NCBI RefSeq assembly: GCF_001984065.1 | Contig: NZ_LYVP01000012.1 | Location: 1-64,000, forward strand | Reading direction: 5' to 3' | DNA from: Pseudomonas sp. KK4 | Lineage (GTDB): Bacteria; Pseudomonadota; Gammaproteobacteria; Pseudomonadales; Pseudomonadaceae | DNA: 64,000 bases | In this document: in pieces, positions 37,601 through 48,064 of the stretch | How the letters are laid out: each line of letters starts with the position of its first letter | Position numbering within the stretch: the first letter of the stretch is position 1 | Translations under genes and position numbers: made by a program | Notes under the pieces: model-generated | Database searches by the model: none | What the model saw: only the letters and a program-made list of their open reading frames with translations | Told to the model about the DNA's origin: nothing

Positions 37601-38421
37601 CGACCAAAATACCGGCGCTGGATATCACCATCGACCAGTTGTTCCAGGGTAACGATCTGGTCGGCGCCTGGTCGTTGAAGGTGCGTCCCACGCCCAAAGG
37701 CATCGCCCTCAATTCCCTGAACATGGGCCTCAAGGGTATCCAGTTGCAGGGCAGTGGCGGCTGGGAAGGTGCGCCGGGGGCGAGCAGCAGTTGGTACAAG
37801 GGTCGGGTCAGCGGCAAGAATCTGGCGGATGTGCTCAAGGGCTGGGGCTTTGCGCCGAGCGTGACCAGCAAGGATTTCCACATGGATGTCGATGGCCGCT
37901 GGCCGGGATCACCGGCGTGGCTGGCGACCAAACGCTTTTCCGGCACCCTGGATGCGTCGCTCAATCAGGGCCAGTTCGTCGAAGTCGAAGGCAGTGCCCA
38001 GGCGCTGCGAGTGTTCGGCTTGCTCAACTTCAACTCCATCGGCCGGCGTCTGCGCCTGGACTTCTCCGATCTGTTCGGAAAAGGCCTGAGCTATGACCGG
38101 GTCAAGGGCTTGCTGACGGCGACCAACGGTGTGTACGTCACCACGGAGCCGATCCGCCTGACCGGGCCGTCTAGCACTATAGAACTGGATGGCAAGCTGA
38201 ACATGGTCGCCGACCAGATCGATGCGAAGCTGCTGGTGACGTTACCCGTGACCAACAACTTGCCGATTGCCGCACTGATCGTCGGCGCACCGGCCATTGG
38301 CGGCGCATTGTTCCTGATCGACAAGTTGATCGGGGATCGCGTGTCCCGTTTCGCCAGCGTGAAATACAGCGTCAATGGGTCGTGGAAAGATCCGAAAATC
38401 ACCTTCGACAAGCCTTTTTGA
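34618..38421 (+). CDS. yhdP: YhdP-family AsmA-like envelope protein
   Basis: Very large AsmA-like protein (1267 residues; TIGR02099 family), anchored by one N-terminal membrane segment (WGLGLCALVLVLMALYVSLG, about residues 14-33) with the rest in the periplasm. The body is repetitive beta-strand sequence expected to form an extended groove. The C-terminal part (KGLLTATNGVYVTTEPIRLT, ADQIDAKLLVTLPVT) is the AsmA-like C domain. YhdP, TamB and YdbH transport phospholipid to the outer membrane in E. coli. ATG 34618 follows GGGAGCC; an upstream in-frame ATG at 34597 would add seven residues. It lies 75 bases after rng. Confidence 0.95.
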   Translation: MERLTRILAALTRWGLGLCALVLVLMALYVSLGRELAPLVAEYRAVVENRAGEALGMPVQIGELKGAWSGFAPIVSAHDVTVGEGANALHLDYVRAVPDLWASLLAREVRIANLSFEGLKVSLKQGDDGEWALEGFPVKDNQPLDPEQLLNRMQMIQRLSVLDSQVTLQPWGESPLTLTYVGLSLKTGATRQRLDARLTLPDGQPVAMNMRTRIRASEWKAGEAEVYLSLPQSDWSKWLPERISQQWNFSQIKAGGEVWATWGMGALQSAAVRLNAPQLKGAYADRKPVKIDNLALNGYFQRSDEGMRVTVDSLAMSLGETRWESRLQLKQTAGSDPSQELWHLQADRLNLTPLTPLLNALAPLPEGFATVVERLKVTGGLRNVLIDVRPNATDDSKFSFAANLDQVGFDAYHGAPAARNVTGSISGDLGHGELRMDTKDFMLHLDPIFAKPWQYLQANARLTWKLDKEGFTLIAPYLKVLGEEGKIAGDFLIRLHFDHTQEDYMDLRVGLVDGDGRYTAKYLPAVLSPALDEWLRTAIIKGAVDQGFFQYQGSLNHGAADTARSISLFFKVHDAELAFQPGWPHVSKVSGDVFVEDSGVRILASTGQLLDTQVSDIYVNIPHAPEGQSVHLFLDGGFAGGLGDGLKILKEAPIGTAETFAGWEGEGDLQGKLKLDIPLVKGEQPKILVDFKTDKARLKLPEPPLELTQLKGDFRFDSAKGLSGQNISARAFDKPVTAQIFAEGREGNLNTRVTASGQIEVKKLTEWLKVAQPLPVSGVIPYALQVTLNGADSQLMVNSNLKGVAVDLPAPFGMAAEQGRDTSFRMTLQGAERRYWVNYGELANFTFSAPSGNFADGRGELFLGSGDAVLPDTKGLRIRGVLSELDVGPWQDLVTKYAGQDPGGSAKQLLSGADFKVGKLSALGTTLDQASVQLTRKPSAWALQLDSQQVTGNASLPDAKAAPIVINLQTIRLPAPDPTVLADENSPDPLASVDPTKIPALDITIDQLFQGNDLVGAWSLKVRPTPKGIALNSLNMGLKGIQLQGSGGWEGAPGASSSWYKGRVSGKNLADVLKGWGFAPSVTSKDFHMDVDGRWPGSPAWLATKRFSGTLDASLNQGQFVEVEGSAQALRVFGLLNFNSIGRRLRLDFSDLFGKGLSYDRVKGLLTATNGVYVTTEPIRLTGPSSTIELDGKLNMVADQIDAKLLVTLPVTNNLPIAALIVGAPAIGGALFLIDKLIGDRVSRFASVKYSVNGSWKDPKITFDKPF

Positions 38422-38471
38422 AAAGCCATTGCGCGGACCTATGGAGTAGCATGACCAAAGCGTCGTCTTCC

Positions 38472-38576
38472 CCTGCAAGAGCAAGCTTGCTCGCGAAAAA
38501 CGCAATGTCGCCGCGTTCATTCAGGCAGCACGCGCCATTTTTTACCTCCATCGCGAGCGAGCTCGCTCCTGCAGGA
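38472..38576. repeat. REP doublet, type B variant
   Basis: CCTGCAAGAGCAAGCTTGCT plus CGCGAA opens and TCGCGAGCGAGCTCGCTCCT plus GCAGG closes, in inverted orientation, with about 55 bases between. It lies between yhdP and the nitrilase-family gene and looks degenerate relative to the copies at 19.8 and 60.5 kb. Confidence 0.65.
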
Positions 38577-38595
38577 ATGTAATAAGGAAAGGGCC

Positions 38596-39444
38596 ATGTC
38601 TGTTGCAGTGATTCAAATGGTCAGCCAGAGCGATGTCCTGGCCAACCTGTCCCAGGCTCGTCGCCTGCTGGAACAGGCGGCGGCTGGCGGTGCGAAGCTG
38701 GCCGTGCTGCCGGAAAACTTCGCTGCCATGGGCCGGCGAGACATCGCCGATATCGGTCGCGCCGAAGCCATGGGCGAGGGACCGATCCTGCCCTGGTTGA
38801 AACAGACCGCCCGCGACCTCACGTTATGGATAGTGGCCGGTACCTTGCCCTTGCCGCCGGTGGATCAGCCGACGGCCAAGTCCCATGCCTGCTCCTTGCT
38901 GATCGACGATCAGGGCGAGACGGTGGCGCGTTACGACAAGTTGCATCTGTTCGATGTGGACGTGGCCGACAAGCGTGGCCGTTATCGCGAATCCGATGAC
39001 TATGCTTATGGCAGTGGCGTGGTGGTGGCGGACACGCCAGTCGGGCGGGTGGGCCTGACGGTCTGTTATGACCTGCGTTTCCCGGAGCTGTACAGCGAAT
39101 TGCGAGCCGCCGGCGCGGAACTGATCACCGCGCCGTCGGCCTTCACCGCCGTGACTGGCGCCGCGCACTGGGATGTGCTGATCCGCGCACGTGCCATCGA
39201 GACCCAGTGCTACGTGCTCGCGGCCGCCCAGGGTGGGATTCACCCGGGGCCAAGGGAAACCTGGGGCCATGCGGCCATCGTCGACCCCTGGGGTCGGGTG
39301 CTGGCGCAACAGGATCAAGGCGAGGCCGTACTGCTGGCTGAACGTGACAGCAGCGAACAGGCGTCCATCCGGGCGCGGATGCCGGTATCGAGTCACCGGC
39401 GCTTTTTCTCGCAGGGCGCCCAGCGGCCTGCATCAGAACGATGA
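38596..39444 (+). CDS. carbon-nitrogen hydrolase (Nit/deaminated glutathione amidase-like)
   Basis: Nitrilase-superfamily amidase, 282 residues. The catalytic triad is Glu40 (VLPENFAAM), Lys115 (RYDKLHLFDVDV) and Cys157 (LTVCYDLRFPEL). The sequence around KLHLFDVD and the length are those of the Nit1 branch, whose members hydrolyse deaminated glutathione, a metabolite repair reaction. It lies between yhdP and tldD; tldD begins 18 bases after its stop, so the two are probably co-transcribed. Confidence 0.88.
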   Translation: MSVAVIQMVSQSDVLANLSQARRLLEQAAAGGAKLAVLPENFAAMGRRDIADIGRAEAMGEGPILPWLKQTARDLTLWIVAGTLPLPPVDQPTAKSHACSLLIDDQGETVARYDKLHLFDVDVADKRGRYRESDDYAYGSGVVVADTPVGRVGLTVCYDLRFPELYSELRAAGAELITAPSAFTAVTGAAHWDVLIRARAIETQCYVLAAAQGGIHPGPRETWGHAAIVDPWGRVLAQQDQGEAVLLAERDSSEQASIRARMPVSSHRRFFSQGAQRPASER

Positions 39445-39462
39445 ATTTAAGGCGTAAAGCAT

Positions 39463-40905
39463 ATGAGCGAGTTGTTGTCCTCAGTCAGTGAACACCTCCT
39501 GGCACCCGGCGGCGTCACCATCGAAAGCCTGCAAACCGTGCTCGGCGACCTTGCCGGCCCGGGCATCGATGCCGCCGACCTGTATTTCCAGGGGCAGATT
39601 TCCGAGTCCTGGGCGCTGGAAGACGGCATCGTCAAGGAAGGCAGTTTCAACCTTGACCAGGGCGTTGGCGTGCGTGCGCAATCGGGTGAAAAGACCGGTT
39701 TTGCCTACAGCAACGCGATTACCCTGGAAGCCCTGGGCGCGGCGGCCCGTGCCGCTCGTTCGATTTCACGCGCCGGGCAGAACGGCACGGTGCAGGCCTT
39801 CACCACCCAGGATGTCGCGCAGTTGTATGCGCCGGACAATCCCCTGGAAGTGTTGAGCCGCGCCGAGAAAGTCGACCTGCTCAAGCGCATCGACGCCGCG
39901 ACCCGCGCCCTCGACCCGCGTATCCAGCAAGTCACCGTGAGCATGGCCGGGGTCTGGGAACGCATTCTGGTGGCCTCCACCGACGGCGGACTGGCGGCGG
40001 ACGTACGGCCGCTGGTGCGTTTCAACGTCAGTGTGATCGTCGAACAGAACGGTCGGCGCGAGCGCGGTGGCCATGGCGGCGGCGGTCGTACCGATTACCG
40101 GTATTTCCTCGCCGAAGACCGGGCCATGAGCTATGCCCGGGAAGCGCTGCGTCAGGCACTGGTCAATCTGGAAGCGATTCCTGCGCCGGCCGGTACCTTG
40201 CCGGTGGTCCTGGGCTCCGGTTGGTCGGGGGTGTTGCTGCACGAAGCGGTGGGCCATGGCCTGGAAGGCGATTTCAACCGCAAGGGCAGCTCCGCCTATA
40301 GCGGGCGCATGGGTGAAATGGTCGCCTCCAAGCTGTGCACCATCGTCGATGACGGCACGTTGTCCGGCCGCCGTGGCTCGCTGAGCGTCGACGATGAAGG
40401 CACCCCGACCGAGTGCACCACGCTGATCGAAAACGGCGTGCTCAAGGGCTACATGCAAGACAAGCTCAATGCCCGTTTGATGGGCGTGGCCCGCACCGGC
40501 AACGGTCGTCGCGAATCCTACGCGCACCTGCCGATGCCGCGCATGACCAACACCTACATGCTGGGCGGCGAAAGCGACCCGGCGGAAATCATCGCCTCGG
40601 TGAAGCGGGGTATCTACTGCGCCAACCTGGGCGGCGGGCAGGTCGATATCACCAGCGGCAAGTTCGTGTTCTCCACCAGCGAGGCTTACCTGATCGAGGA
40701 CGGCAAGATCACTGCCCCGGTCAAAGGCGCAACCCTGATCGGCAACGGTCCGGAAGCCATGAGCAAAGTGTCGATGGTCGGCAACGATCTGGCGCTGGAC
40801 AGTGGCGTGGGGACGTGTGGCAAGGATGGGCAGTCGGTGCCGGTGGGTGTCGGCCAGCCAACGCTTAAAATTGATGCGATCACCGTGGGTGGCACGGGCG
40901 CATAA
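39463..40905 (+). CDS. tldD: metalloprotease TldD
   Basis: Catalytic subunit of the TldD/TldE (PmbA) protease, 480 residues. The metal motif HExxxH is at 260-265 ([14 protein letters not shown]), and [28 protein letters not shown] and [17 protein letters not shown] are family-conserved. The complex trims unfolded peptides, such as microcin B17 and pyrroloquinoline precursor-like substrates. Its partner pmbA lies 0.7 kb downstream on the same strand, beyond the oppositely oriented darP. Confidence 0.97.
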   Translation: MSELLSSVSEHLLAPGGVTIESLQTVLGDLAGPGIDAADLYFQGQISESWALEDGIVKEGSFNLDQGVGVRAQSGEKTGFAYSNAITLEALGAAARAARSISRAGQNGTVQAFTTQDVAQLYAPDNPLEVLSRAEKVDLLKRIDAATRALDPRIQQVTVSMAGVWERILVASTDGGLAADVRPLVRFNVSVIVEQNGRRERGGHGGGGRTDYRYFLAEDRAMSYAREALRQALVNLEAIPAPAGTLPVVLGSGWSGVLLHEAVGHGLEGDFNRKGSSAYSGRMGEMVASKLCTIVDDGTLSGRRGSLSVDDEGTPTECTTLIENGVLKGYMQDKLNARLMGVARTGNGRRESYAHLPMPRMTNTYMLGGESDPAEIIASVKRGIYCANLGGGQVDITSGKFVFSTSEAYLIEDGKITAPVKGATLIGNGPEAMSKVSMVGNDLALDSGVGTCGKDGQSVPVGVGQPTLKIDAITVGGTGA

Positions 40906-40953
40906 GGGATGGAGCGGCGGGCGAGTCGCGAGGCGACTCACCCGGGCGCAGAT

Positions 40954-41478
40954 TTAACGCAGGCCGCGTTGAGTCTCGTCCAGCTCACGGATGTACTTGA
41001 AGATTTTACGGCTGGAAGCAGGAGGCTTGTTTTGCGCAACCTCATGCTGGGCCTGACGGATCAGCGATCGCAGTTGCTGGCGATCGGCGTCCGGGTAGTC
41101 GACGACGAATTTTTCCAGAACAGCATCGTCACCGGCAATCAGGCGATCACGCCAGCGCTCCAGGTTATGGAAGCGTTCGTTGTACTGGCGAGTGGAGGCA
41201 TCGAGTTGATCGAGCAAGACCAGAATGGCGTCAGTGTCCTGATCGCGCATCAGCTTGCCGATAAACTGAAGGTGCCGTTTACGCGCGATGTTCGCGGTGT
41301 GCTTGGGTGCATCGGCCAGGGCCCGGCGCAGGGCGTCGGTCAGGGGCAGTTTGTTGAGCAAGTCAGGCTTGAGCGTTGTAAGGCGCTCGCCAAGGTCAAC
41401 CAGAGCATGCAGCTCGCGTTTGACCTGGGATTTGCTTTTTTCTCCCGTATCGAGGGAGTCGTCGTAAGAATCAACCAT
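40954..41478 (-). CDS. darP: ribosome-associated protein DarP (YjgA, DUF615)
   Basis: A 174-residue, highly charged helical protein of the DUF615 family, a factor that joins late 50S assembly in E. coli. Recognisable are [48 protein letters not shown] and [17 protein letters not shown]. The frame extends antisense through pmbA for another 389 codons, but the ATG at 41478 starts the conserved protein ([20 protein letters not shown]). It lies alone, head-to-head with pmbA (its start codon lies about 110 bases before pmbA) and tail-to-tail with tldD. Confidence 0.93.
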   Translation of the reverse strand: MVDSYDDSLDTGEKSKSQVKRELHALVDLGERLTTLKPDLLNKLPLTDALRRALADAPKHTANIARKRHLQFIGKLMRDQDTDAILVLLDQLDASTRQYNERFHNLERWRDRLIAGDDAVLEKFVVDYPDADRQQLRSLIRQAQHEVAQNKPPASSRKIFKYIRELDETQRGLR

Positions 41479-41586
41479 GGTGGCAGTCCGCAAAGAAACG
41501 CCGCCATGATAACCAGTCGGGGGCCGCTTGTCCGGCCCGGTCGCTCGATGACCGTTACCGAAAGCAGAATTTGAGTGGAGAACAGC

Positions 41587-42933
41587 ATGAGTGCAGTTGA
41601 AAGCGTCGGCCCACAAGCATTGCCGGCACTGCAGGAGCAAGTCGAGCAGATCATCGCTGAAGCCAAGCGTCAGGGCGCCAGTGCCTGTGAGGTGGCAGTG
41701 TCCCTGGAGCAGGGCCTGTCCACGTCGGTGCGCCAGCGCGAGGTCGAAACCGTCGAATTCAACCGCGACCAGGGCTTCGGCATCACCCTGTACGTCGGCC
41801 AGCGCAAGGGTTCGGCCAGCACCTCGGCCAGCGGCCCGGATGCCATTCGCGAAACCGTCGCTGCGGCACTGGCCATTGCCAGGCACACCTCCGAAGACGA
41901 GGCCTCGGGCCTGGCGGATGCCGCGTTGATGGCCAGAGACCTGCACGATTTCGACCTGTTCCACCAGTGGGATATCACGCCGGAACAGGCCATCGAGAAG
42001 GCTTTGCTCTGTGAAGCGGCGGCGTTCGACGCCGACCCGCGGATCAAAAACGCCGACGGCACCACCCTCAGCACTCATCAGGGTTGCCGGGTCTATGGCA
42101 ACAGCCACGGCTTTGTCGGCGGTTATGCATCGACGCGCCACAGCCTGAGCTGCGTGATGATCGCTGAGGCCGATGGCCAGATGCAGCGTGATTACTGGTA
42201 CGACGTCAACCGCCAGGGCAGTTTGCTCGCAGACCCTGTGAGCATCGGCCAGCGTGCCGCGCAGCGTGCAGCCAGTCGTCTGGGCGCGCGCCCGGTGCCG
42301 ACCTGCGAAGTGCCGGTGCTGTTTTCCGCAGAGTTGGCCGGTGGTCTGTTCGGCAGTTTCCTGTCGGCGGTCTCCGGCGGCAGCCTGTATCGCAAATCGT
42401 CCTTCCTTGAAGGCACCTTGGGGCAGAAACTTTTTCCGGACTGGCTGACCCTCGATGAGCGCCCGCACCTGATGCGCGCGTTGGGCAGTGCGGCCTTCGA
42501 CGGTGATGGCCTGGCGACCTATGCCAAGCCGTTCGTCGAAAATGGCGTGCTGGTGTCCTACATTCTCGGCACTTACTCCGGCCGCAAGCTTGGCATGCCG
42601 AGCACCGCCAACGCTGGCGGGGTACACAACCTGTTCGTTACCCACGGCGATGAAGACCAGGCAGCTTTGCTGCGTCGCATGGGGCGTGGGTTGCTGGTGA
42701 CCGAGTTGATGGGCCAGGGGCTGAACATGGTCACCGGCGACTACTCGCGCGGTGCGGCGGGCTACTGGGTCGAGAATGGTGAAATCCAGTTCGCCGTTCA
42801 GGAAGTGACCATCGCCGGCAACATGCGCGATATGTTCAAGCAGATCGTCGCGGTGGGTAATGACCTGGAGCTGCGCAGCAACATTCGTACGGGCTCGGTA
42901 CTGATCGAGCGGATGATGGTGGCAGGCAGCTAA
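41587..42933 (+). CDS. pmbA: metalloprotease subunit PmbA (TldE)
   Basis: Partner of TldD, 448 residues, which lacks the HExxxH motif and contributes to the shared active site. Family features are [54 protein letters not shown] and [24 protein letters not shown]. The frame opens four codons earlier; ATG 41587 follows GGAGAACAGC. A terminator follows the stop codon. Confidence 0.96.
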   Translation: MSAVESVGPQALPALQEQVEQIIAEAKRQGASACEVAVSLEQGLSTSVRQREVETVEFNRDQGFGITLYVGQRKGSASTSASGPDAIRETVAAALAIARHTSEDEASGLADAALMARDLHDFDLFHQWDITPEQAIEKALLCEAAAFDADPRIKNADGTTLSTHQGCRVYGNSHGFVGGYASTRHSLSCVMIAEADGQMQRDYWYDVNRQGSLLADPVSIGQRAAQRAASRLGARPVPTCEVPVLFSAELAGGLFGSFLSAVSGGSLYRKSSFLEGTLGQKLFPDWLTLDERPHLMRALGSAAFDGDGLATYAKPFVENGVLVSYILGTYSGRKLGMPSTANAGGVHNLFVTHGDEDQAALLRRMGRGLLVTELMGQGLNMVTGDYSRGAAGYWVENGEIQFAVQEVTIAGNMRDMFKQIVAVGNDLELRSNIRTGSVLIERMMVAGS

Positions 42934-42948
42934 GCCTCACCGTTACAC

Positions 42949-42986
42949 AAAAGGCGCGCCACCCTTCGGGTGCCGCGCCTTTTTTC
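42949..42986 (+). terminator. intrinsic terminator after pmbA
   Basis: AAAAGGCGCGCCACCC and GGGTGCCGCGCCTTTTTT pair over about 15 bases with one mismatch around TTC, followed by TTTTTTC. It ends the plus-strand run before the minus-strand rpoN cluster. Confidence 0.85.
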
Positions 42987-43056
42987 ATGCGGGCATGCAT
43001 GCAAAAGCTGCCAGCCATGTCGGCGATGGATGCTGCGTTGGCCTGGCATGCGCTCT

Positions 43057-43090
43057 GTAGCAGCCAAACGCAGGTTTCGCCTGCCGCTAC
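43057..43090. repeat. nested hairpin between pmbA terminator and ptsO
   Basis: GTAGC ... GCTAC encloses GCAGG-TTTCG-CCTGC. It lies about 13-45 bases after the ptsO stop (minus strand) and has no T tract. It may be a transcript end of the rpoN cluster or the remnant of another REP type. Confidence 0.4.
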
Positions 43091-43102
43091 AACGCAGCGG
43101 AG

Positions 43103-43378
43103 TTATTCGCCTTCGTCGAAATAGTTGTTGATCAAGGCCACCAGCGCATCCATGGCTTCCTGCGCCTGTTCACCTTCGGTACTCAAATGGATTTTTGTGC
43201 CTTTGCCGGCGGCCAACATCATCATGGCCATGATGCTTTTGCCGTCGACGGTGGTTTCCGGTGTGCGTCCAACCCGGATCGTGCAGTCCTTGAACTGGCC
43301 AGCGACCCCGACGAATTTTGCAGACGCCCGGGCATGCAGGCCCAGTTTATTGATGATTTCGATTTCCCGTGCAGGCAT
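43103..43378 (-). CDS. ptsO: nitrogen-PTS phosphocarrier NPr
   Basis: HPr-like phosphocarrier of the nitrogen-related PTS, 91 residues. The active-site histidine is His15 in KLGLHARASAK, and the regulatory-type serine region is VDGKSIMAMMMLAA. NPr takes phosphate from PtsP (EI-Ntr, not in this window) and passes it to PtsN. It is last in the rpoN-hpf-ptsN-rapZ-ptsO run, 15 bases after rapZ. This gene set is conserved across gammaproteobacteria. Confidence 0.95.
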   Translation of the reverse strand: MPAREIEIINKLGLHARASAKFVGVAGQFKDCTIRVGRTPETTVDGKSIMAMMMLAAGKGTKIHLSTEGEQAQEAMDALVALINNYFDEGE

Positions 43379-43393
43379 CGCGATGTGAATCCT

Positions 43394-44251
43394 TTAGCTG
43401 AGGTCGCGGTGGCGGACCTGGACGTTCTTCAGGGATTGCTGCAGGGTCTTGCCCAGTCGTTCGGTCAGGTAGACAGAGCGGTGATGCCCACCGGTGCAAC
43501 CGATGGCAATGGTGACATAGGCGCGGTTACTGGCAGCAAAGCGGGGCAACCATTTGAGCAAATACGTGGAGATGTCCTGGAACATCTCTTCAACATCCGG
43601 CTGGGCCGCCAGGTATTCGGCGACCGCCAGATCCAGCCCCGACTGCGCGCGCAACTCCGGTTTCCAATACGGATTGGGCAGGCAGCGCACATCGAACACC
43701 AGATCGGCATCCACCGGCATGCCGCGCTTGAATCCGAAAGACTCCACCAGGAACGCTGTCCCGGGCTCAGGCTGATTGAGCAGGCGCAGCTTGATGGTAT
43801 CGCGCAGCTGATACAGGTTGAGATTGGTGGTGTTGATCTTGAGGTCGGCCAGGTCGGCGATGGGGCCCAGCAGGCTCGTTTCATCGCTGATCGCTTCGGC
43901 GAGCGAGCGATTGGCGGTGCTCAACGGGTGGCGACGACGGGTTTCGGAGAAACGTTTGAGCAGGGTTTCCTCGTCGGCATCCAGGTACAGCACATCACAC
44001 TGGATGTGCCGGCTGCGGACTTCTTCCAACAGCTCCGGGAAACGCGACAGATGGCTGGGCAGGTTGCGGGCATCGATGGAGACAGCAACCAGCGGCTGTG
44101 ACAACTCGGTGTGGATCAATGCGCGTTCGGCCAGTTCCGGCAGCAAACCGGCGGGCAGGTTGTCGATGCAGTAGTAACCGTTGTCCTCAAGTACATCGAG
44201 GGCGGTACTTTTGCCTGAGCCGGAGCGGCCGCTGACGATGATCAAGCGCAT
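43394..44251 (-). CDS. rapZ: RapZ (P-loop RNase adapter / YvcJ family)
   Basis: P-loop protein of 285 residues. Walker A is GRSGSGKS at 8-15; the N-terminal kinase-like half is followed by the C-terminal domain with [16 protein letters not shown], which binds RNA and metabolites in E. coli. There it directs RNase E to the sRNA GlmZ to control glucosamine-6-phosphate synthase. Pseudomonas is not known to have GlmZ, so its RNA partner here is open. It sits 2 bases after ptsN. Confidence 0.94.
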   Translation of the reverse strand: MRLIIVSGRSGSGKSTALDVLEDNGYYCIDNLPAGLLPELAERALIHTELSQPLVAVSIDARNLPSHLSRFPELLEEVRSRHIQCDVLYLDADEETLLKRFSETRRRHPLSTANRSLAEAISDETSLLGPIADLADLKINTTNLNLYQLRDTIKLRLLNQPEPGTAFLVESFGFKRGMPVDADLVFDVRCLPNPYWKPELRAQSGLDLAVAEYLAAQPDVEEMFQDISTYLLKWLPRFAASNRAYVTIAIGCTGGHHRSVYLTERLGKTLQQSLKNVQVRHRDLS

Positions 44252-44253
44252 GA

Positions 44254-44718
44254 TTACTGCCCGTTTTGCTCGTCCAGGACAACCTGATACAAGGCTTCAT
44301 TGCTCGGGGCGCTGCGCAATTTGTCGCGCACATCCTTGCGGTCGAGCATGCTGGCGATCTGGCGCAACAACTCCAGGTGCGCATCGGTGGCGGCTTCCGG
44401 GACCAGTAGCACGAACAACAGGTCAACCGGGGCACCATCGATAGCGTCGAAATCGATAGGGGCATCCAGGTGCATCAAGGCACTGATGGGCGAAAGGCAA
44501 CCCTTGAGACGGCAATGAGGTATTGCGATGCCGTTGCCAAAACCCGTGGAACCGAGCTTTTCACGGGCAATCAACGCCTCGAAGACATCTTGCATCTCCA
44601 GATCCGGTACTTCGCGATGGATGAGGTTGGCAATTTGCTCGAGGGCTTTCTTTTTACTGCCTCCCGGCACGTTCACCAGGGAACGGCCGGGGGTCAGGAT
44701 GCTTTCAAGTCGGATCAT
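44254..44718 (-). CDS. ptsN: nitrogen-PTS EIIA component PtsN
   Basis: EIIA-Ntr, 154 residues, the regulatory end of the nitrogen PTS that senses phosphorylation state and affects potassium handling and carbon storage regulation. The phosphorylated histidine is His68 in [11 protein letters not shown]. The N-terminus [17 protein letters not shown] and the tail [12 protein letters not shown] are typical. It lies between hpf and rapZ. Confidence 0.96.
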   Translation of the reverse strand: MIRLESILTPGRSLVNVPGGSKKKALEQIANLIHREVPDLEMQDVFEALIAREKLGSTGFGNGIAIPHCRLKGCLSPISALMHLDAPIDFDAIDGAPVDLLFVLLVPEAATDAHLELLRQIASMLDRKDVRDKLRSAPSNEALYQVVLDEQNGQ

Positions 44719-44730
44719 GGGTTGGGGGTG

Positions 44731-45039
44731 TTAACGACCGGTCGCGCCCTGGAGGAGGCTCTGGGTCTTTTCCTTATGCTTTTTGAGTTGTTTGTCCAGC
44801 TTGTCGGTCAATGCGTCGATCGCCGCGTACATGTCGGTATGTTCCGCGTTGGCGACCACTTCATTGCCGGGAATATGCAGCGTGGCTTCGATTTTCTGCT
44901 TCAGCTTCTCGACCGTCATCGTGACCTGCACGTTGGTGATCTTGTCGAAATGCCTCTCTAATCGTTGGAGTTTTTCGCCGATGTAGGTGCGAAGAGGTTC
45001 GGTCACTTCCAGTTGGTGTCCACTGATATTGACTTGCAT
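44731..45039 (-). CDS. hpf: ribosome hibernation promoting factor HPF (short form)
   Basis: Ribosome-associated dormancy factor of 102 residues, binding the decoding centre of 30S. The fold is beta-alpha-beta-beta-beta-alpha: MQVNISGHQLEVTEPLRTYI, LQRLERHFDKITNVQVTMTV, DMYAAIDALTDKLDKQLKKH. It is the short type without a dimerisation domain. ATG 45039 follows GAAGGAGAAGC; the frame opens 18 codons earlier without a signal. Confidence 0.95.
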   Translation of the reverse strand: MQVNISGHQLEVTEPLRTYIGEKLQRLERHFDKITNVQVTMTVEKLKQKIEATLHIPGNEVVANAEHTDMYAAIDALTDKLDKQLKKHKEKTQSLLQGATGR

Positions 45040-45113
45040 ACAGCTTCTCCTTCGTTGCCAGTGCATAAAGCGGTAGACCCGATGATCTACCACTGGAACG
45101 CTGTGGCGTGGCC

Positions 45114-46610
45114 CTACATCAACCGCTTGCGTTCGCTCGAAGGCGCGATCCCGAGGGATTCGCGGTACTTGGCGACGGTGCGGCGAGCCACCTGAATGCC
45201 TTGTGCCTCCAGTAAACCAGCGATCTTGCTGTCACTCAACGGCTTTTTCTGATTTTCCGCGGCAACCAGTTTTTTGATGATCGCCCGAATCGCCGTGGAC
45301 GAGCATTCGCCCCCTTCAGAGGTGCTGACGTGGCTGGAGAAAAAGTACTTCAGTTCATATATGCCCCGAGGGGTATGCATGAATTTCTGTGTGGTCACCC
45401 GCGAAATTGTCGATTCGTGCATGCCGACCGCTTCGGCGATGTCATGCAGGACCAGCGGTTTCATCGCTTCGTCGCCGTACTCCAGGAAGCCGCGCTGATG
45501 CTCGACAATCTGGGTGGCGACTTTCATCAGGGTTTCGTTGCGGCTTTGCAGGCTCTTGATGAACCAGCGGGCTTCCTGCAATTGATTGCGCATGAAGGTG
45601 TTGTCGGCGCTGGTGTCGGCGCGGCGCACGAAACCGGCGTACTGGGCGTTGACCCGCAGCCTTGGCACCGATTCCTGATTGAGTTCCACCAGCCAGCGTT
45701 CGTTGTCCTTGCGCACGATCACGTCAGGGACAACGTATTCGGCTTCGGTGGATTCGATTTGCGAGCCGGGACGCGGGTTGAGGCTCTGGACCAGTTCGAT
45801 CACTTGGCGCAGCTCGTCTTCCTTGAGCTTCATGCGACGCATCAACTGGCTGTAGTCGCGGCTGCCGAGCAAGTCGATGTAGTCGGTGACCAGGCGCTTG
45901 GCCTCGGCCAGCCACGGCGTCTTGGGGGGCATCTGACGCAATTGCAGCAGCAGGCATTCGCCCAGGTTGCGTGCGCCGATACCGGCCGGTTCGAATTGCT
46001 GGATGCGGTGCAGGACGGCTTCGATCTCGTCCAGTTCGATGTCCAGTTCCGGATCGAAGGCTTCGAGAATTTCTTCGAGGGTTTCGTCCAGATAGCCTTG
46101 ATTGTTGATGCAGTCGATCAGCGTGACGGCGATGAGGCGGTCGGTGTCGGACATCGGCGCAAGGTTCAACTGCCACAGCAGGTGGCTTTGCAGGCTTTCG
46201 CCAGCCGATGTGCGGGTGGTGAAGTCCCACTCGTCATCATCGTTGCTCGGCAGGCTGCTGGCGCTGGTCTGGTAGACGTCTTCCCAGGCAGTGTCGACGG
46301 GCAGCTCGTTGGGAATGCGCTCGTTCCAGTCGCCTTCCTCGAGGTTGTCGACTGTCGGTGCGCTTTCCTGGTAGGAGGGTTCCTGAATGTCGGTATTGGG
46401 CTTCTGCTGTTCGACGTTGTCGGCCATGGGGTCGGTGTTATCGAAGTCGTCGCCTTCTTCCTGGCGCTCGAGCATCGGATTGGACTCCAGGGCCTCCTGG
46501 ATTTCCTGTTGCAGGTCCAGGGTCGACAATTGGAGCAGGCGGATGGCCTGTTGCAGCTGAGGTGTCATCGTCAGCTGCTGGCCCATTCTCAAGACTAGCG
46601 ATGGTTTCAT
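45114..46610 (-). CDS. rpoN: RNA polymerase sigma-54 factor
   Basis: Sigma-54, 498 residues, recognising -24/-12 promoters that need an activator ATPase. Glutamine-rich region I is [20 protein letters not shown]; region II is acidic ([18 protein letters not shown]); the core-binding and DNA-binding domains follow. The RpoN box [10 protein letters not shown] is at about 475-484. It lies 180 bases after lptB and upstream of hpf; the gap could contain its own promoter. Confidence 0.98.
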   Translation of the reverse strand: MKPSLVLRMGQQLTMTPQLQQAIRLLQLSTLDLQQEIQEALESNPMLERQEEGDDFDNTDPMADNVEQQKPNTDIQEPSYQESAPTVDNLEEGDWNERIPNELPVDTAWEDVYQTSASSLPSNDDDEWDFTTRTSAGESLQSHLLWQLNLAPMSDTDRLIAVTLIDCINNQGYLDETLEEILEAFDPELDIELDEIEAVLHRIQQFEPAGIGARNLGECLLLQLRQMPPKTPWLAEAKRLVTDYIDLLGSRDYSQLMRRMKLKEDELRQVIELVQSLNPRPGSQIESTEAEYVVPDVIVRKDNERWLVELNQESVPRLRVNAQYAGFVRRADTSADNTFMRNQLQEARWFIKSLQSRNETLMKVATQIVEHQRGFLEYGDEAMKPLVLHDIAEAVGMHESTISRVTTQKFMHTPRGIYELKYFFSSHVSTSEGGECSSTAIRAIIKKLVAAENQKKPLSDSKIAGLLEAQGIQVARRTVAKYRESLGIAPSSERKRLM

Positions 46611-46790
46611 GGCAGGGGCTTAACACCTTATTCGGCGCACATGCGCCATCCACTACAGGGCGCCGAAGCGCCAAACATAAGCAAATTATATGCCTGATAT
46701 TGCAGTGTTTGCCTAGAGCGCTGTAACAATAAAAAAGTGTTGATTTTTATCGCGACAAGCGCTCATTCGACCCTCCGTGCTTCTGAGCGC

Positions 46791-47515
<725 letters not shown>

Positions 47516-47516
<1 letters not shown>

Positions 47517-48064
47517 TACTGGGCCTTCTGCTCGTCGGTTTTCTTTTTCGGCTGGATCACCATGTCGACGCGTGGACGCGACTCGGTCACCTTGCTGCCT
47601 GTGGCGCGACCGGCGCTCGCAAGCTTCTTCTCGGTGTCATAGACGATTTTCTCGCCTTGAGTGACGTTGTTGTCCTTGTCGATGACCTTGGCGCGGTCGA
47701 TCAATATGACGCGGTTTTGCTTGGCGAGGTACTGGATGGTCACCCCCCAGCCCTGCACGGGCTTGGTGTCGCCAGCCGTCTGCAGCTGCTCGAAGTAGGC
47801 CAGGTTGCCCACCGAGGTCACCACGTCGATGTCGCCATCGGGAGCGCGAGTCATGGTCACTTTGTTGCCGGTGACCTTTATCGAGCCCTGGGTAATGATC
47901 ACGTCGCCGGTATAGGTGGCTACACCGTTTTTGTCGTCCAGTTGGGCGTCGTCGGCCTGAATGCGGATTGGCTGCTGCTGATCGTTCGGCAGAGCCCAGG
48001 CGCTCACGCTTCCCAGTGCTGCGCCCAGACTGAGCAAAATAGGGAGGGTTTTAACGAGCCTCAT
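47516..48064 (-). CDS. lptA: LPS transport periplasmic protein LptA
   Basis: Periplasmic bridge protein that carries LPS between LptC and LptD, 182 residues. The signal peptide [20 protein letters not shown] ends SAWA, before LPNDQQQP. The OstA/LptA jelly-roll begins [20 protein letters not shown] and [19 protein letters not shown]. The C-terminal tail [10 protein letters not shown] is disordered-looking. It overlaps the end of lptC by 14 bases. Confidence 0.94.

Noticed and set aside
40954-42645. 563-codon minus-strand open frame read as one protein
   Set aside because: Only the last 174 codons (start at 41478) are a real gene, darP. The first 389 codons run antisense to pmbA.
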